Shown here: positions 8,581-17,203 of the stretch, piece after piece | Layout: the number at the start of each line of letters is the position of its first letter | How positions within the stretch are numbered: the stretch's first letter is position 1 | Source: Streptomyces sp. CNQ-509 | GTDB taxonomy: Bacteria > Actinomycetota > Actinomycetes > Streptomycetales > Streptomycetaceae | Assembly (NCBI RefSeq): GCF_001011035.1 | Contig: NZ_CP011492.1 | Coordinates: 5,625,001-5,689,000 of the forward strand | Direction: 5' to 3' | Length of the DNA stretch: 64,000 nucleotides | Made by a program: the position numbers and the translations under genes | Notes under the pieces: model-generated | Told to the model about the DNA's origin: nothing | The model's database searches: none | Seen by the model: only the letters and a program-made list of their open reading frames with translations

Positions 8581-8616
8581 GAGGGCCGGGGCCCCCTCCG
8601 GGGCGCACCGGCCCTC
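8581..8616 (+). terminator. Hairpin terminator after dxs
   Basis: Outer arms GAGGGCCGG and CCGGCCCTC enclose a smaller GC-rich inverted repeat, 15 nt after the dxs stop. The rest of the 400-bp gap to the THN synthase gene has no gene; it holds the repeats at 8804 and an AT-rich patch around 8835-8855. Confidence 0.65.
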
Positions 8617-8803
8617 CCGTGCCGTACGCAACTTGCGCAACCGCGCCCTGTACCGGGAGACTCGGCGGCGCCGCCCTCGGGCCGGCCGCCGGCCTCCCCG
8701 CCCGACCCGAGTCCGGGCGGCGCGGTCTGCTGCACGCCCCGGGAGGGCGTCGTGCGGGCGTGACCAGCACCCCCGCATGATCAGCGGGCATTCCCCTCGC
8801 GTT

Positions 8804-8830
8804 GCCAAGTCGACACCAAGTCGATCGCAA
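8804..8830 (-). promoter_or_regulatory. 11-bp-spaced TTGGC-type repeats (inverted) upstream of the THN operon
   Basis: GCCAAGTCG at 8804, ACCAAGTCG at 8815 and CGCAAGCG at 8826 are the reverse complements of CTTGGC-type units, again exactly 11 bp apart. The THN synthase ATG is about 135 nt downstream. A CATATAC patch near 8845 could be the -10 region. Confidence 0.6.
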
Positions 8831-8966
8831 GCGAAATGAGCAAACATATACAGCGCTTGTGCACCGTTGCTATAGCGGCGGCGGCGCAGCCGAATTTGCT
8901 GCAACCCCGAACGGGTGCGACGGGAAACTTCGGGGAAACCTCTACCTCAGAAGGTGGATGCCAGGC

Positions 8967-10064
8967 ATGTCGACTCTTTGCAAGCCAGCGGTGAGCGTGC
9001 CGGAATACGTCATCACCATGGAAGAGACCCTGGAATTCGCCAAGAAGGTGCACGCGGGAAAGCCACAGCTTCCGCTGGCGCTCCGGCTCATCCAGAAGAC
9101 CGGGGTACGGAAAAGGCACATCGTCCAGCCCATCGAGAAGACCCTCGACCACCCCGGTCTCGAGGAGCGCAACCGGGTCTACGAGGTCGAGTCGAAGAGG
9201 ATGACCCCGCCGGTCATCGAAGAGGCCCTGGCGAACGCGGACGTGGCCGCCCGGGACATCGACGCGATCATCTACGTGTCCTGCACCGGCTTCCTCATGC
9301 CGTCGCTGACCGCGTGGCTGATCAACACCATGGGCTTCCGCTCCGACACCCGGCAGATCCCCATCGCGCAGCTCGGCTGCGCCGCCGGCGGCGCAGCCAT
9401 CAACCGCGCCCACGACTTCTGCCGCGCCTACCCCGGCAGCAACGTCCTCATCGTCTCCGCCGAGCTGTGCTCGCTCTGCTACCAGCCGGAGGACGACGGC
9501 ATCGGCTCGCTGCTCTCCGACGGCCTCTTCGGCGACGCCGTCGCCGCCGCCGTCGTCCGCGGCCGCGGGGGCACCGGCGTGACGCTGGAGCGCAACGCCT
9601 CGTACCTCATCCCGGACACCGAGGAGTGGATCTCCTACGCGGTCCGCTCCACCGGCTTCCACTTCCAGCTCGACCGCCGGGTGCCCGGCACCATGGAGCC
9701 GCTCGCCCCGGTGCTGCGCCAACTGGCCACGAAGCACGGCTGGGACGTCGAGAACCTGGACTTCTACATCATCCACGCCGGCGGGCCGCGGATCCTGGAC
9801 GACCTGAGCAAGTTCCTCAACACCGACCGGCACATGTTCCGGCACAGCTGGTCGACCCTCACCGACTACGGGAACATCGCCAGCGCCGTCGTGCTGGAGG
9901 CGCTGCGCCGCCTCTTCGAGGAGAACTCCGTCGTGCCCGGCGCCAGCGGCATGATCGCGGGCTTCGGCCCCGGCATCACCGCCGAGATGTCGGTGGGCAG
10001 CTGGGTCGGCGAGGGCCCCCGGAAGCAGGCGGCGAGCACTCCCGTCGCCGCCGCCGTCGGCTGA
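8967..10064 (+). CDS. 1,3,6,8-tetrahydroxynaphthalene synthase (type III PKS, RppA family)
   Basis: A 365-residue chalcone-synthase-fold protein. With this ATG the catalytic triad falls at C138 (QLGCAAGG), H270 (IIHAGGP) and N303 (DYGNIAS), the numbering I recall for RppA, which supports the start. It condenses five malonyl-CoA to 1,3,6,8-tetrahydroxynaphthalene, which oxidises to flaviolin. It is the first gene of a four-gene operon; the cupin gene follows after 48 nt. Inverted TTGGC repeats lie upstream. High confidence in the family; THN as product is by analogy. Confidence 0.93.
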   Translation: MSTLCKPAVSVPEYVITMEETLEFAKKVHAGKPQLPLALRLIQKTGVRKRHIVQPIEKTLDHPGLEERNRVYEVESKRMTPPVIEEALANADVAARDIDAIIYVSCTGFLMPSLTAWLINTMGFRSDTRQIPIAQLGCAAGGAAINRAHDFCRAYPGSNVLIVSAELCSLCYQPEDDGIGSLLSDGLFGDAVAAAVVRGRGGTGVTLERNASYLIPDTEEWISYAVRSTGFHFQLDRRVPGTMEPLAPVLRQLATKHGWDVENLDFYIIHAGGPRILDDLSKFLNTDRHMFRHSWSTLTDYGNIASAVVLEALRRLFEENSVVPGASGMIAGFGPGITAEMSVGSWVGEGPRKQAASTPVAAAVG

Positions 10065-10112
10065 CCCGGCGTACGGCGCGAGCCCCGTCAGCCACCACGA
10101 AGGGAAGATCGC

Positions 10113-10625
10113 ATGACCAGCCTGGTCGTCCCGCCCGGTCAGGGACGGAAGCTCATCACGAAGGCGCAGGAGGTGACCTTCAAGGTCACCGGCGCGGACA
10201 ACGGCTTCGCCTCGACCTTCGAGGTCGTCGTCCCGCCCGGCTTCGACGTCGGCGCGCATGTGCACGAGGACGCCAAGGAGTTCTTCTACGTCCTCGAGGG
10301 CGAGCTGGAGCTGTTCGCCTTCGAACCCGTCGCCCGCACCGAGGACACCTGGCACAACTGGGAGTCCCCCGAGGGCGGCAAGCCGCTGCGGGCCGGGCCC
10401 GGGAGCTGCATGTTCGTGGACAGCGGCACCCCGCACGCCTTCCGCAACCCCACGAGCACCCCGACGCGCATGCTCTTCCAGAGCTCACCGCCGCCCGACC
10501 ACGAGCGCTACTTCGAGGAGATCTGCGAGATCTTCTCCAGCGGCAAGACCGTGGACCCCGGCGCCGTGCAGCTTCTGCGGGACCGCTACGACGTCAAACA
10601 GATCACGCCGCTTCGCTACGGGTAA
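10113..10625 (+). CDS. Cupin-type THN monooxygenase (MomA-like)
   Basis: A 170-residue single-domain cupin. The metal ligands are visible as H49, H51 and E56 in motif 1 (GAHVHEDAKEFFYV) and H108 in motif 2 (GTPHAF). Small cupins beside RppA-type synthases oxidise THN to flaviolin, and the neighbour fits that role. The ATG has a GAAGGGAAGA ribosome site, and the aminotransferase starts 35 nt after the stop. An alternative is a general quercetinase-like cupin. Confidence 0.85.
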   Translation: MTSLVVPPGQGRKLITKAQEVTFKVTGADNGFASTFEVVVPPGFDVGAHVHEDAKEFFYVLEGELELFAFEPVARTEDTWHNWESPEGGKPLRAGPGSCMFVDSGTPHAFRNPTSTPTRMLFQSSPPPDHERYFEEICEIFSSGKTVDPGAVQLLRDRYDVKQITPLRYG

Positions 10626-10660
10626 CCGGTCCCCCCACCAGCACCACCCGAGAGGGAACG

Positions 10661-11866
10661 ATGGACAGCATTCCATTGGTTCACGCGAGTCTGGGCATGC
10701 AGGAGCTGGCCGCCGTCGAGGAGGTGTTCGACTCCGACTGGACGGCCGGCCAGGGCCCGCGGGGCAAGGCGCTCGAAGCCGAGCTGGCCCGCCGCTACAG
10801 CGTCGCCGACGCCGTCACGCTGAGCAGTTGCGCCGCGGCGCTGCACCTCGCCCTGCTCGCGCTGAAGGTGGAGCCCGGCGCCGAGGTGATCGTCGCCGAC
10901 TACACCTTCCCGGCGCCCGCCCACGCGGTGCACTACGTCGGCGCCACCCCCGTGTTCGCGGACGTACGGGCCGACACCGGCACCGTCGACCCGCAGGCGG
11001 TCGCCGACCTCATCGGCCCGCGCACCGTCGGCATCATCGCCGTGGACACCGTCGGACTGCCCGCCGACTACGCGGAGCTGCGGCAACTCGCCGACCGCCA
11101 CAAGCTGTTCCTCATCGAGGACGCGGCCTGCGCCATCGGCGCCACGTACCAGGGCCGCCCGGCCGGCTCGCTCGCACCGGTGGCCTGCCTCTCCTTCCAC
11201 GGCCGCAAGGGGATCACCTGCGGCGAGGGCGGCGCACTGCTCGCCGAGGACCCGGCGATCGGCGCGGACGTGCGACTGCGCTCGTCGTTCGGCATCGGGA
11301 GCATCTTCGACAAGGCCCGGGTCATCGGCCTGCCGATCCCGATCTTCACCGACATCGGCTACAACTACAAACTGTCCGACATCTCCGCCGCGATCCTCCA
11401 GGTGCAGCTCGGCCGGATCGAGGAACTGCTCGACCGCCGCAACCAGGTGGCGGCCCGCTACGGCGAACTCCTCAAGGACGAGGAACTGGTCACCGTCCCG
11501 CACGTGCCCGCGGACCGCACCCACGCCTGGCAGTCGTACCTGCTCACGCTCGACCCGGCCGTCGACCGGGCCGGCGTCGCCGCCGACCTGCGCGCCCAGG
11601 GCATCGGCTGCGGACACGGCACCTGGGCCAGCCACCTCCAGCCCGCGTACGAGACCGAACAGACCTGCCCCGTCTCGGCGGACCTCGCACAGCGCCAGCT
11701 CGCCATCCCCATGCACGCCGAGCTCTCCCTCCAGCAGGCCGAGCGGGTCGTCGAGGCGCTGCGCCCGGCGCTGCGCAACAACACGAGCTCGTCGCGGCGG
11801 CCCGAGGGTTCCGCCGCGCCCCGGACCACGTCTCCTGTCCAGGACAACAAGGGAGGAGCGGCATGA
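10661..11866 (+). CDS. DegT/DnrJ/EryC1/StrS-family PLP aminotransferase
   Basis: A 401-residue fold-type I aminotransferase of the sugar/AHBA synthase family. D154 (LIEDAA) should contact the pyridinium nitrogen and K183 (SFHGRKGITCGEGG) forms the Schiff base. In furaquinocin-type clusters, as I recall, such an enzyme aminates the flaviolin ring to 8-aminoflaviolin, and the operon order (THN synthase, cupin, aminotransferase, methyltransferase) matches that use. The last 30 or so residues are Ser/Pro-rich. The stop overlaps the methyltransferase start as ATGA, so the two are translationally coupled. Confidence 0.88.
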   Translation: MDSIPLVHASLGMQELAAVEEVFDSDWTAGQGPRGKALEAELARRYSVADAVTLSSCAAALHLALLALKVEPGAEVIVADYTFPAPAHAVHYVGATPVFADVRADTGTVDPQAVADLIGPRTVGIIAVDTVGLPADYAELRQLADRHKLFLIEDAACAIGATYQGRPAGSLAPVACLSFHGRKGITCGEGGALLAEDPAIGADVRLRSSFGIGSIFDKARVIGLPIPIFTDIGYNYKLSDISAAILQVQLGRIEELLDRRNQVAARYGELLKDEELVTVPHVPADRTHAWQSYLLTLDPAVDRAGVAADLRAQGIGCGHGTWASHLQPAYETEQTCPVSADLAQRQLAIPMHAELSLQQAERVVEALRPALRNNTSSSRRPEGSAAPRTTSPVQDNKGGAA

Positions 11867-12864
11867 CCGACGGCCGTCCCAACTCCGATCGGGTGCTGCG
11901 GCTCATCACGGGCTACTGGGCCACCGGCATCGTGGGCACCGCGGCGAAGTACGCGCTGTTCACGCACATCGAGGACGGCGCCCGTACGGTCGACGCCCTG
12001 GCCGCCCGCGCCGAGCTGTCCGTCCGCGGCACGCAGGCCCTGCTCGACGGACTGGTCAGCCTGGACCTGGTCGAGCGGCGCGGCGGCGAATACCACAACA
12101 CCGAGGAGGCGGCCACCTACCTGGTGGACCACCTGCCGACCAGCCTCACCAGCTTCGCCCAGTTCAAGATGGGCCACATGGGCTCCCTCACGGACCTGCC
12201 CGAGGTGGTGCGGGCCGGCGGCCCGCTCTCCACCTCGGTGGTCGAGGTCGCCGACAACCCGCACTGGGAGGCGCTGGTCACGGCGCTGGCCGCGTCGTCG
12301 GTGCCGGCGACGGAGATCGCCGCCGAGGCCCTCGGGATCGCCGGCGCGGGGGAGGTCTCGATCCTCGACATCGGCGGCGGCTCCGGTATCTACTGCGGCA
12401 CCTTCCTGGAGCTGAACCCGGCCGCCCGCGCCACCCAGCTCGACTGGGCGCCGATCAACGCCATCGCGCGCCGGCTGCTCGCCGAGCGCGGGGTGGGCGA
12501 GCGCGTCGACTACATCGACGGCGACTTCCACACCACGGAGTTCGGCACGTCCGCGTACGACTACGTGGTGTATTCCAACATCGCCCGCCAGGAGGGGCCG
12601 CAGGACAACATGGCCCTCTTCGCGAAGATCAGGGCCGCCCTGAAGCCCGGCGGCACGCTCATCGTCTCCGACTACGTCGTGGACGACGACCGGGGCGGCG
12701 GCTCGAAGTACGCCCTGCAGTTCGCCTCGGAGATGCTGCTGAAGAGCAGGCACGGCAGCACCTGGCGGCGGGCCGACTACCACGAGTGGCTGGTCAAGTC
12801 GGAGTTCGAGGAGATCACGTTCCAGCCCACGCCCTCGCCCGCCACATTGATCTTCGCCAGGTAG
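11863..12864 (+). CDS. SAM-dependent O-methyltransferase (plant/antibiotic OMT family)
   Basis: A 333-residue OMT with an N-terminal winged-helix dimerisation domain (residues 10-90) and a C-terminal Rossmann domain with the SAM motif ILDIGGGSG near 167-175. A His/Arg-type catalytic base is not obvious from the sequence (YSNIARQEG is where LHNF/W-D is usual). It is coupled by ATGA to the aminotransferase gene, so it very likely methylates a hydroxyl (or amine) of the aminonaphthoquinone. It is the last gene of the THN operon. Confidence 0.88.
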   Translation: MTDGRPNSDRVLRLITGYWATGIVGTAAKYALFTHIEDGARTVDALAARAELSVRGTQALLDGLVSLDLVERRGGEYHNTEEAATYLVDHLPTSLTSFAQFKMGHMGSLTDLPEVVRAGGPLSTSVVEVADNPHWEALVTALAASSVPATEIAAEALGIAGAGEVSILDIGGGSGIYCGTFLELNPAARATQLDWAPINAIARRLLAERGVGERVDYIDGDFHTTEFGTSAYDYVVYSNIARQEGPQDNMALFAKIRAALKPGGTLIVSDYVVDDDRGGGSKYALQFASEMLLKSRHGSTWRRADYHEWLVKSEFEEITFQPTPSPATLIFAR

Positions 12865-13005
12865 AGGGGGCGGGCCGACCGTGGCACGGGGGAGCGGGAC
12901 AGCTTTCGGCGGAGGGAATGCAGTGAGCCCTGATGGCAAGAGGGCGGTCGTCTCGACGGGTACGCGGTCGGCGGTCGCTTCCGGCACCTCCCGGGACGCG
13001 GCGCC

Positions 13006-15405
13006 GTGAACGCCGGCGCCGTAGTCGCGGCCAAGGAGCACGAGGACGCCTGGGGTCCCGAGGACCTGTTAACCGGCCGGGCGACCAGCCCCGCCGGATA
13101 CCTGGGCGACACCCCCACGCCGCTGGTCGGCCGCACCCGCGACCTCGACCGGCTCGCCACCGTGCTCTCCGCGCCCGACGCCGGTCTGGTGACCGTCACC
13201 GGGCCGGCAGGAGTGGGCAAGAGCCGGCTCGTCATGGAGTACCTCCGCCGCTTCGGGCCAGGGCCCGGCGGCACCGTCGAGGTGTTCGACTTCGGCCGGA
13301 TCACGGACCCCGCCATGGGCGCGCTGATGCTGCGCCGGCTCAAGGAGCAGCTCCACGAGGGCCCCGCCGCCGTCCAGTCGGCCCTGGAGGGCCTCGGCCC
13401 CGGGCCCTACACCGTGCTGTTCGACCACTACGAGGATGTCGCCGATGAACTGGCGCCACTGCTCACGGAGTTCCGCCGGAGCTGCCCGCAGGTACGGGTG
13501 GTCACGGTCGGCACCACCCGCCTCGGGCTCTACGGCGAGCGGGTCGTACGGCTGCGGCCGCTGCCGACCGGGCACGGCGTCGAGGCCGACCTCCCGGCGG
13601 TCTCGCGGATTCCGGCCGTGGAGCTGTTCGTACAGTACGCGCGGGCGGTACGGCCCGAGTTCAAGCTGACCGCGGAGAACTTCCGCTACGTACTGGCCCT
13701 CTGCCGGCTCGTCGGCGGGCTGCCGTTCGCCATCGAGCTCGCCGCCGAGCAGGTCAAGCTCGCCGAACCCGACCTGATCCTGGAGCGCTTCGAGCGCGGC
13801 ACCGGCGACCTGCGGCGCATCGACCAGCACCCGTACTCGCGGCACTCCAGCATCTCCACCATGGTCTCCTGGGTGTTCGCCCGGCTGCCCGCCGAGGAAC
13901 GGATGCTCCTCAACCAACTGGCGATCTTCGAGGGCCCGTTCACCACCCGCGCCGCGGCAGGTGTGCTCACCGGCTTCGACGCCGCCGGCTACCGGACCCT
14001 GGAACGGCTCATCGACGCCAGCGTGCTCATCCCCGAGGAGCGCCCCGACGGCGAGCTGAGCCTCAGCATCCCCAGCTCCGTACGGCACGCCGCGGCCCGG
14101 TCGCTGGCCCTGCTGCCGATCCACGAGACACTGCGCAAGGCCCACGGCGAGTACTTCCTCGCGCTCGCCACGCCCCACCCCACGCCGCCCGAGCCGGGCG
14201 CCCCGTCCGCCGGTCCGCGCGCCGCGCCGGGACCGGAGACCCGGGCGGACCTGCTCGCGGCGTTCGGCTACTGGCGGGAGGCCCGCGACGGCCGGTTCAT
14301 GGCGCTGATCGCCGGCGCGCTGCGCGACCAGTCCACCGGCGCCGCCCAGACCCGGCAGTGCCTGCGGCTGACCGAGGAGGTGCTGCGGGCCGGCGTCGAG
14401 GACGCCCGGCTGCACGCCAGGACGCTGGAGGCCGCCGGCGGGCTGGCGATGCGGCTCGGCTCCGGCGCGGCCCGCGGCTATCTCGCCCAGGCCCGCGACG
14501 CGTACCGCGCCGTGCGCTGCGACGTCGGCCTGGTGCGCTGCCTCGGGCTGCTCGGCGACGAGGCGTACGCCGCCGGGGACCTGGAGCGCGCCCGCCGCCG
14601 GTTCGAGGAGGGGCTGGCCGTCCTGGCCTCTCCCGCCCGCGCGGGGGTCACCGGGGACACCGCGATCGGCGTCGGCCGGTACCTCAGCCGGCGGCTCGCC
14701 GTGGTGGCGCGCGACGCGGGCAACCTGGCCCGCGCCGACGAACTGGCCCGTACCGCCCTGGCGGCCGAGCTGGGCCGCGAGGACTTCGGCGGCGCGGTCA
14801 CCGCCCGCTACGTTCTCGCCTCCGTCCGGCTGCTGGAGCAGGACTCGGCCGAAGCCCGGGCGCTCTTCGCGGACGCCGCCGAGCAACTCGGCGGCCTCGC
14901 GGACGCGCCGGAGCAGCCCGAGTGCCTGGAGATGCTGGCGATCACGTTGTACAAGTGGCGCCGGATCACCGACTGGCGGCTGCTCACGGCGACGCTGGGC
15001 CTGGCCAACCTGCTGCGCCGGCGGCTCGGCTACCCGCGCCCGCGGCCGCTGACCGACCTGACCACGGCGATCCTCGCCACCGCCAGCCAGGAGCTGACCG
15101 CCGACGACTACATGTGGGCGTGGCGCTCCGGTGCCGACCTGACCTGGGAGGCGGCGCTGCGTCTCATGCCCGCCGCGGACGCGCGCCCTGTGGCCGGGGA
15201 CGACGTGCCCACCGACGTGGCCGACATCCTCACCAAGCGGGAGCTGGAGGTCGCGCTGCTGGTGGCCGAGGGGCTGACGAACCGGGTCATCGCCCGCCGC
15301 CTCGGCATCGCCGAGTGGACGGTCGTGAACCATCTGCGCAAGGTGATGCGCAAGCTCGGCTGCCAGTCCCGGGTGCAGGTGACCCGCCGGCTGGCAGCCG
15401 GCTGA
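13006..15405 (+). CDS. Large ATP-binding LuxR-family regulator
   Basis: A 799-residue protein with an N-terminal NTPase domain (Walker A GPAGVGKS at 66-73, Walker B-like VLFDHYED near 140-147), a long helical TPR-like middle, and a C-terminal LuxR helix-turn-helix (LTKRELEVALLVAEG to NHLRKVMRKLG) in the last 60 residues. It is a likely cluster activator, directly downstream and co-oriented with the THN operon. The start is GTG. It has no SARP DNA-binding/BTAD domain, so it does not obviously explain the 11-bp repeats. Its last codons lie in a tandem duplication. Confidence 0.88.
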   Translation: MNAGAVVAAKEHEDAWGPEDLLTGRATSPAGYLGDTPTPLVGRTRDLDRLATVLSAPDAGLVTVTGPAGVGKSRLVMEYLRRFGPGPGGTVEVFDFGRITDPAMGALMLRRLKEQLHEGPAAVQSALEGLGPGPYTVLFDHYEDVADELAPLLTEFRRSCPQVRVVTVGTTRLGLYGERVVRLRPLPTGHGVEADLPAVSRIPAVELFVQYARAVRPEFKLTAENFRYVLALCRLVGGLPFAIELAAEQVKLAEPDLILERFERGTGDLRRIDQHPYSRHSSISTMVSWVFARLPAEERMLLNQLAIFEGPFTTRAAAGVLTGFDAAGYRTLERLIDASVLIPEERPDGELSLSIPSSVRHAAARSLALLPIHETLRKAHGEYFLALATPHPTPPEPGAPSAGPRAAPGPETRADLLAAFGYWREARDGRFMALIAGALRDQSTGAAQTRQCLRLTEEVLRAGVEDARLHARTLEAAGGLAMRLGSGAARGYLAQARDAYRAVRCDVGLVRCLGLLGDEAYAAGDLERARRRFEEGLAVLASPARAGVTGDTAIGVGRYLSRRLAVVARDAGNLARADELARTALAAELGREDFGGAVTARYVLASVRLLEQDSAEARALFADAAEQLGGLADAPEQPECLEMLAITLYKWRRITDWRLLTATLGLANLLRRRLGYPRPRPLTDLTTAILATASQELTADDYMWAWRSGADLTWEAALRLMPAADARPVAGDDVPTDVADILTKRELEVALLVAEGLTNRVIARRLGIAEWTVVNHLRKVMRKLGCQSRVQVTRRLAAG

Positions 15406-15412
15406 GGCCGGC

Positions 15413-15446
15413 GGCGGAAGGCGGGTACCGCACCCCGCCTTCCGCC
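15413..15446 (+). terminator. LuxR terminator, copy 1
   Basis: Perfect 12-bp stem (GGCGGAAGGCGG with CCGCCTTCCGCC) and 10-nt loop, 8 nt after the LuxR stop codon. Confidence 0.8.
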
Positions 15447-15525
15447 CGCCCCGCCCCGACCCGGGCGTTCACGCGGTGTTACGTGATCCGTACACACCGC
15501 CGGCTGGCGACCGGCTGAGGCCGGC

Positions 15526-15559
15526 GGCGGAAGGCGGGTACCGCACCCCGCCTTCCGCC
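15526..15559 (+). terminator. LuxR terminator, copy 2 (duplicated)
   Basis: The same 12-bp stem and 10-nt loop, 113 bp downstream, produced by the tandem duplication. Confidence 0.8.
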
Positions 15560-15696
15560 CGCCCCGCCCCGACCCGGGCGTTCACGCGGTGTTACGTGAT
15601 CCGTACACGCCCGTGCTGACACCGTGTCGAGCCGCGTCGTACGATCCGTTACCGGGGGACGGGAGAGCTGCGTCACGTCAGGGGTGGGGGAGACTC

Positions 15697-17174
15697 GTGC
15701 GACGACGGCCCGCGGGGTGCGCCGGATCCGTGCTGCTCGCCGCCGTGCTCGCCCTCGCCGCTGCACCGGCGGCGACGGGAAGCCCGCTGACGGCCCGGCG
15801 CGGGCTTCCGGTACGCGGGGCGATCCGGGCCCGGCGCCGACCTCCGCGCTCGACGCCGACCCGGCGAAGGCGCCGCGGGACGAAGCCGCCGCCCGCACCC
15901 TGATCGACGAGGTCATCGCGGAACCCGCGCTCTTCGGCCCCGAGGCGGTCGCGGCCACGCCGTACGAGAGCGACCCGGGCCGCTGGTCGGTCCTCGGCGA
16001 CGACTGTATCTGGCGCCGGGAGCCGCTTCCCGGCGACGTACTGGCCACGCTCTCGCGGCACTTCGAGGTCCCGCCCGCGGCGGGGAAGGGCGCCGCCCGG
16101 CTGGTCGCCGTGGTCACCGTGCACCACACGCCCTCGGATCCGGCACGGATCGGCGGCCACCGCCTCCTCGCCCGGCTCGGCGCCGGCGGCATGGGGGTGG
16201 TCTACCTCGGCCGCGCCGAGACCGGCGAGCTGGCGGCCGTCAAGGTGATCCGCCCGGAGTACGCCGCCGAAACGGACTTCCGCGCCCGGTTCCGCCGCGA
16301 GGCCGCCGCCGCCCGGCGCGTGCGCAGCCCGTGGGTGGTGCCCGTCACCGGCGCCGACCCGGAGGCCGAAGCCCCCTGGCTGGCCACCGCGTTCGTGCCG
16401 GGCCCCGCGCTCGACGATGCCGGCGTCCCGGAACCCGCCGCGAACACCATGGACACCCTCTGCGTCACCCGGGCACCCGAGGAGCTGCTGGCAGCGCCGT
16501 TCCTCCGGTATCTGACGGACGACCGCCCCGTCCGCCGCACCGCCGTCGTCCGCGACGAAGGCCGCGAAGCCGCGGACTTCTCCCTGGCCCTCGGCGAGAA
16601 CCCGCCCAACGACGGCATCGTCACCGTGCACGACACGGATGACGGCATCGCCGCCGCCGTCGAAGCCGCCGTCGCCCGGGACGCCGAGGCCGTGATCTAC
16701 GCCGGCGTGTCCCCGGAGCGCGCCGCGCAGTGCGCCCGCGCGATGGCCGCCGCGGACTTCGCGGGTCCGCGCGGCGGCACCTGGCGCACGATGACCCCGG
16801 CCTTCCTCAAGGCGGCCGGTATCACGGCCGGCGGCTGGCTCTGCGCCGCCCCGTTCAGCGACCCCGCCGCACCGCGGGACTTCGCCGCCGCCTACCGCGC
16901 CGCGTACGGCGCGGCGCCGCCGCGCTGGGCGCCCGAGGCGTACGACGCGGTGGGCCTGGTCGCGGCGGCGATCGCCCGGCAGAAGAGGACCGCGACGGAC
17001 GGCACCGTCGACCGCGGGGCCCTTGCGCAGGAGCTGTTCCGGGAGACGTACCGCGGCGTGGCCAAGGAACTGACCTTCGCGCGGGACGACACGCACCAAC
17101 TGGAGCCGGGGGGATCCCTCTTCCTCTACCAGGCCCGCGGCGACACGTTCGCCTCCCTCGGCCCGTACGCCTGA
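15697..17174 (+). pseudogene. Decayed chimera: secreted-protein start, kinase N-lobe, substrate-binding C-terminus
   Basis: A GTG start gives a good signal peptide (GSVLLAAVLALAAAPAA), but the frame then shifts around 15795-15815. In the new frame come a secreted-protein segment (WSVLGDDCIWRREPLPGD), then an abrupt kinase N-lobe (GGHRLLARLGAGGMGVVYL, with VAIK-type AAVKVI). This ends after FVPGPALDDAG without catalytic loop or DFG and runs into the C-terminal half of a periplasmic binding domain ending at FASLGPYA. Streptomyces proteins joining Ser/Thr kinase to an ABC substrate-binding domain are known, so I read this as such a gene with a large in-frame deletion, fused to a second remnant. 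Confidence 0.7.
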
Positions 17175-17203
17175 CGGCGGCCGGGGCCGCCGCCTCCGGT
17201 CCG

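Larger units (their letters stand above)
15384..15608. repeat. 113-bp tandem duplication over the LuxR 3' end and terminator
   Basis: Two 112-nt copies (15384-15495 and 15497-15608) are separated by one base and differ only by a swapped AG/GA pair near the start. Each copy carries the last LuxR codons with the TGA, a perfect 12-bp hairpin, and the downstream GTTACGTGATCCGTACAC segment. Confidence 0.92.

Noticed and set aside
6973..8904. Long open frame antisense to dxs and similar long antisense frames elsewhere
   Set aside because: High-GC coding DNA keeps other frames open; the antisense products are Arg/Gly/Pro-rich with no domain and the sense genes are certain.
13006..15405. LuxR protein as the SARP that binds the 11-bp repeats
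   Set aside because: Its only DNA-binding part is a C-terminal LuxR HTH; no OmpR-type winged helix or BTAD domain is seen, so it cannot be assigned to those repeats.
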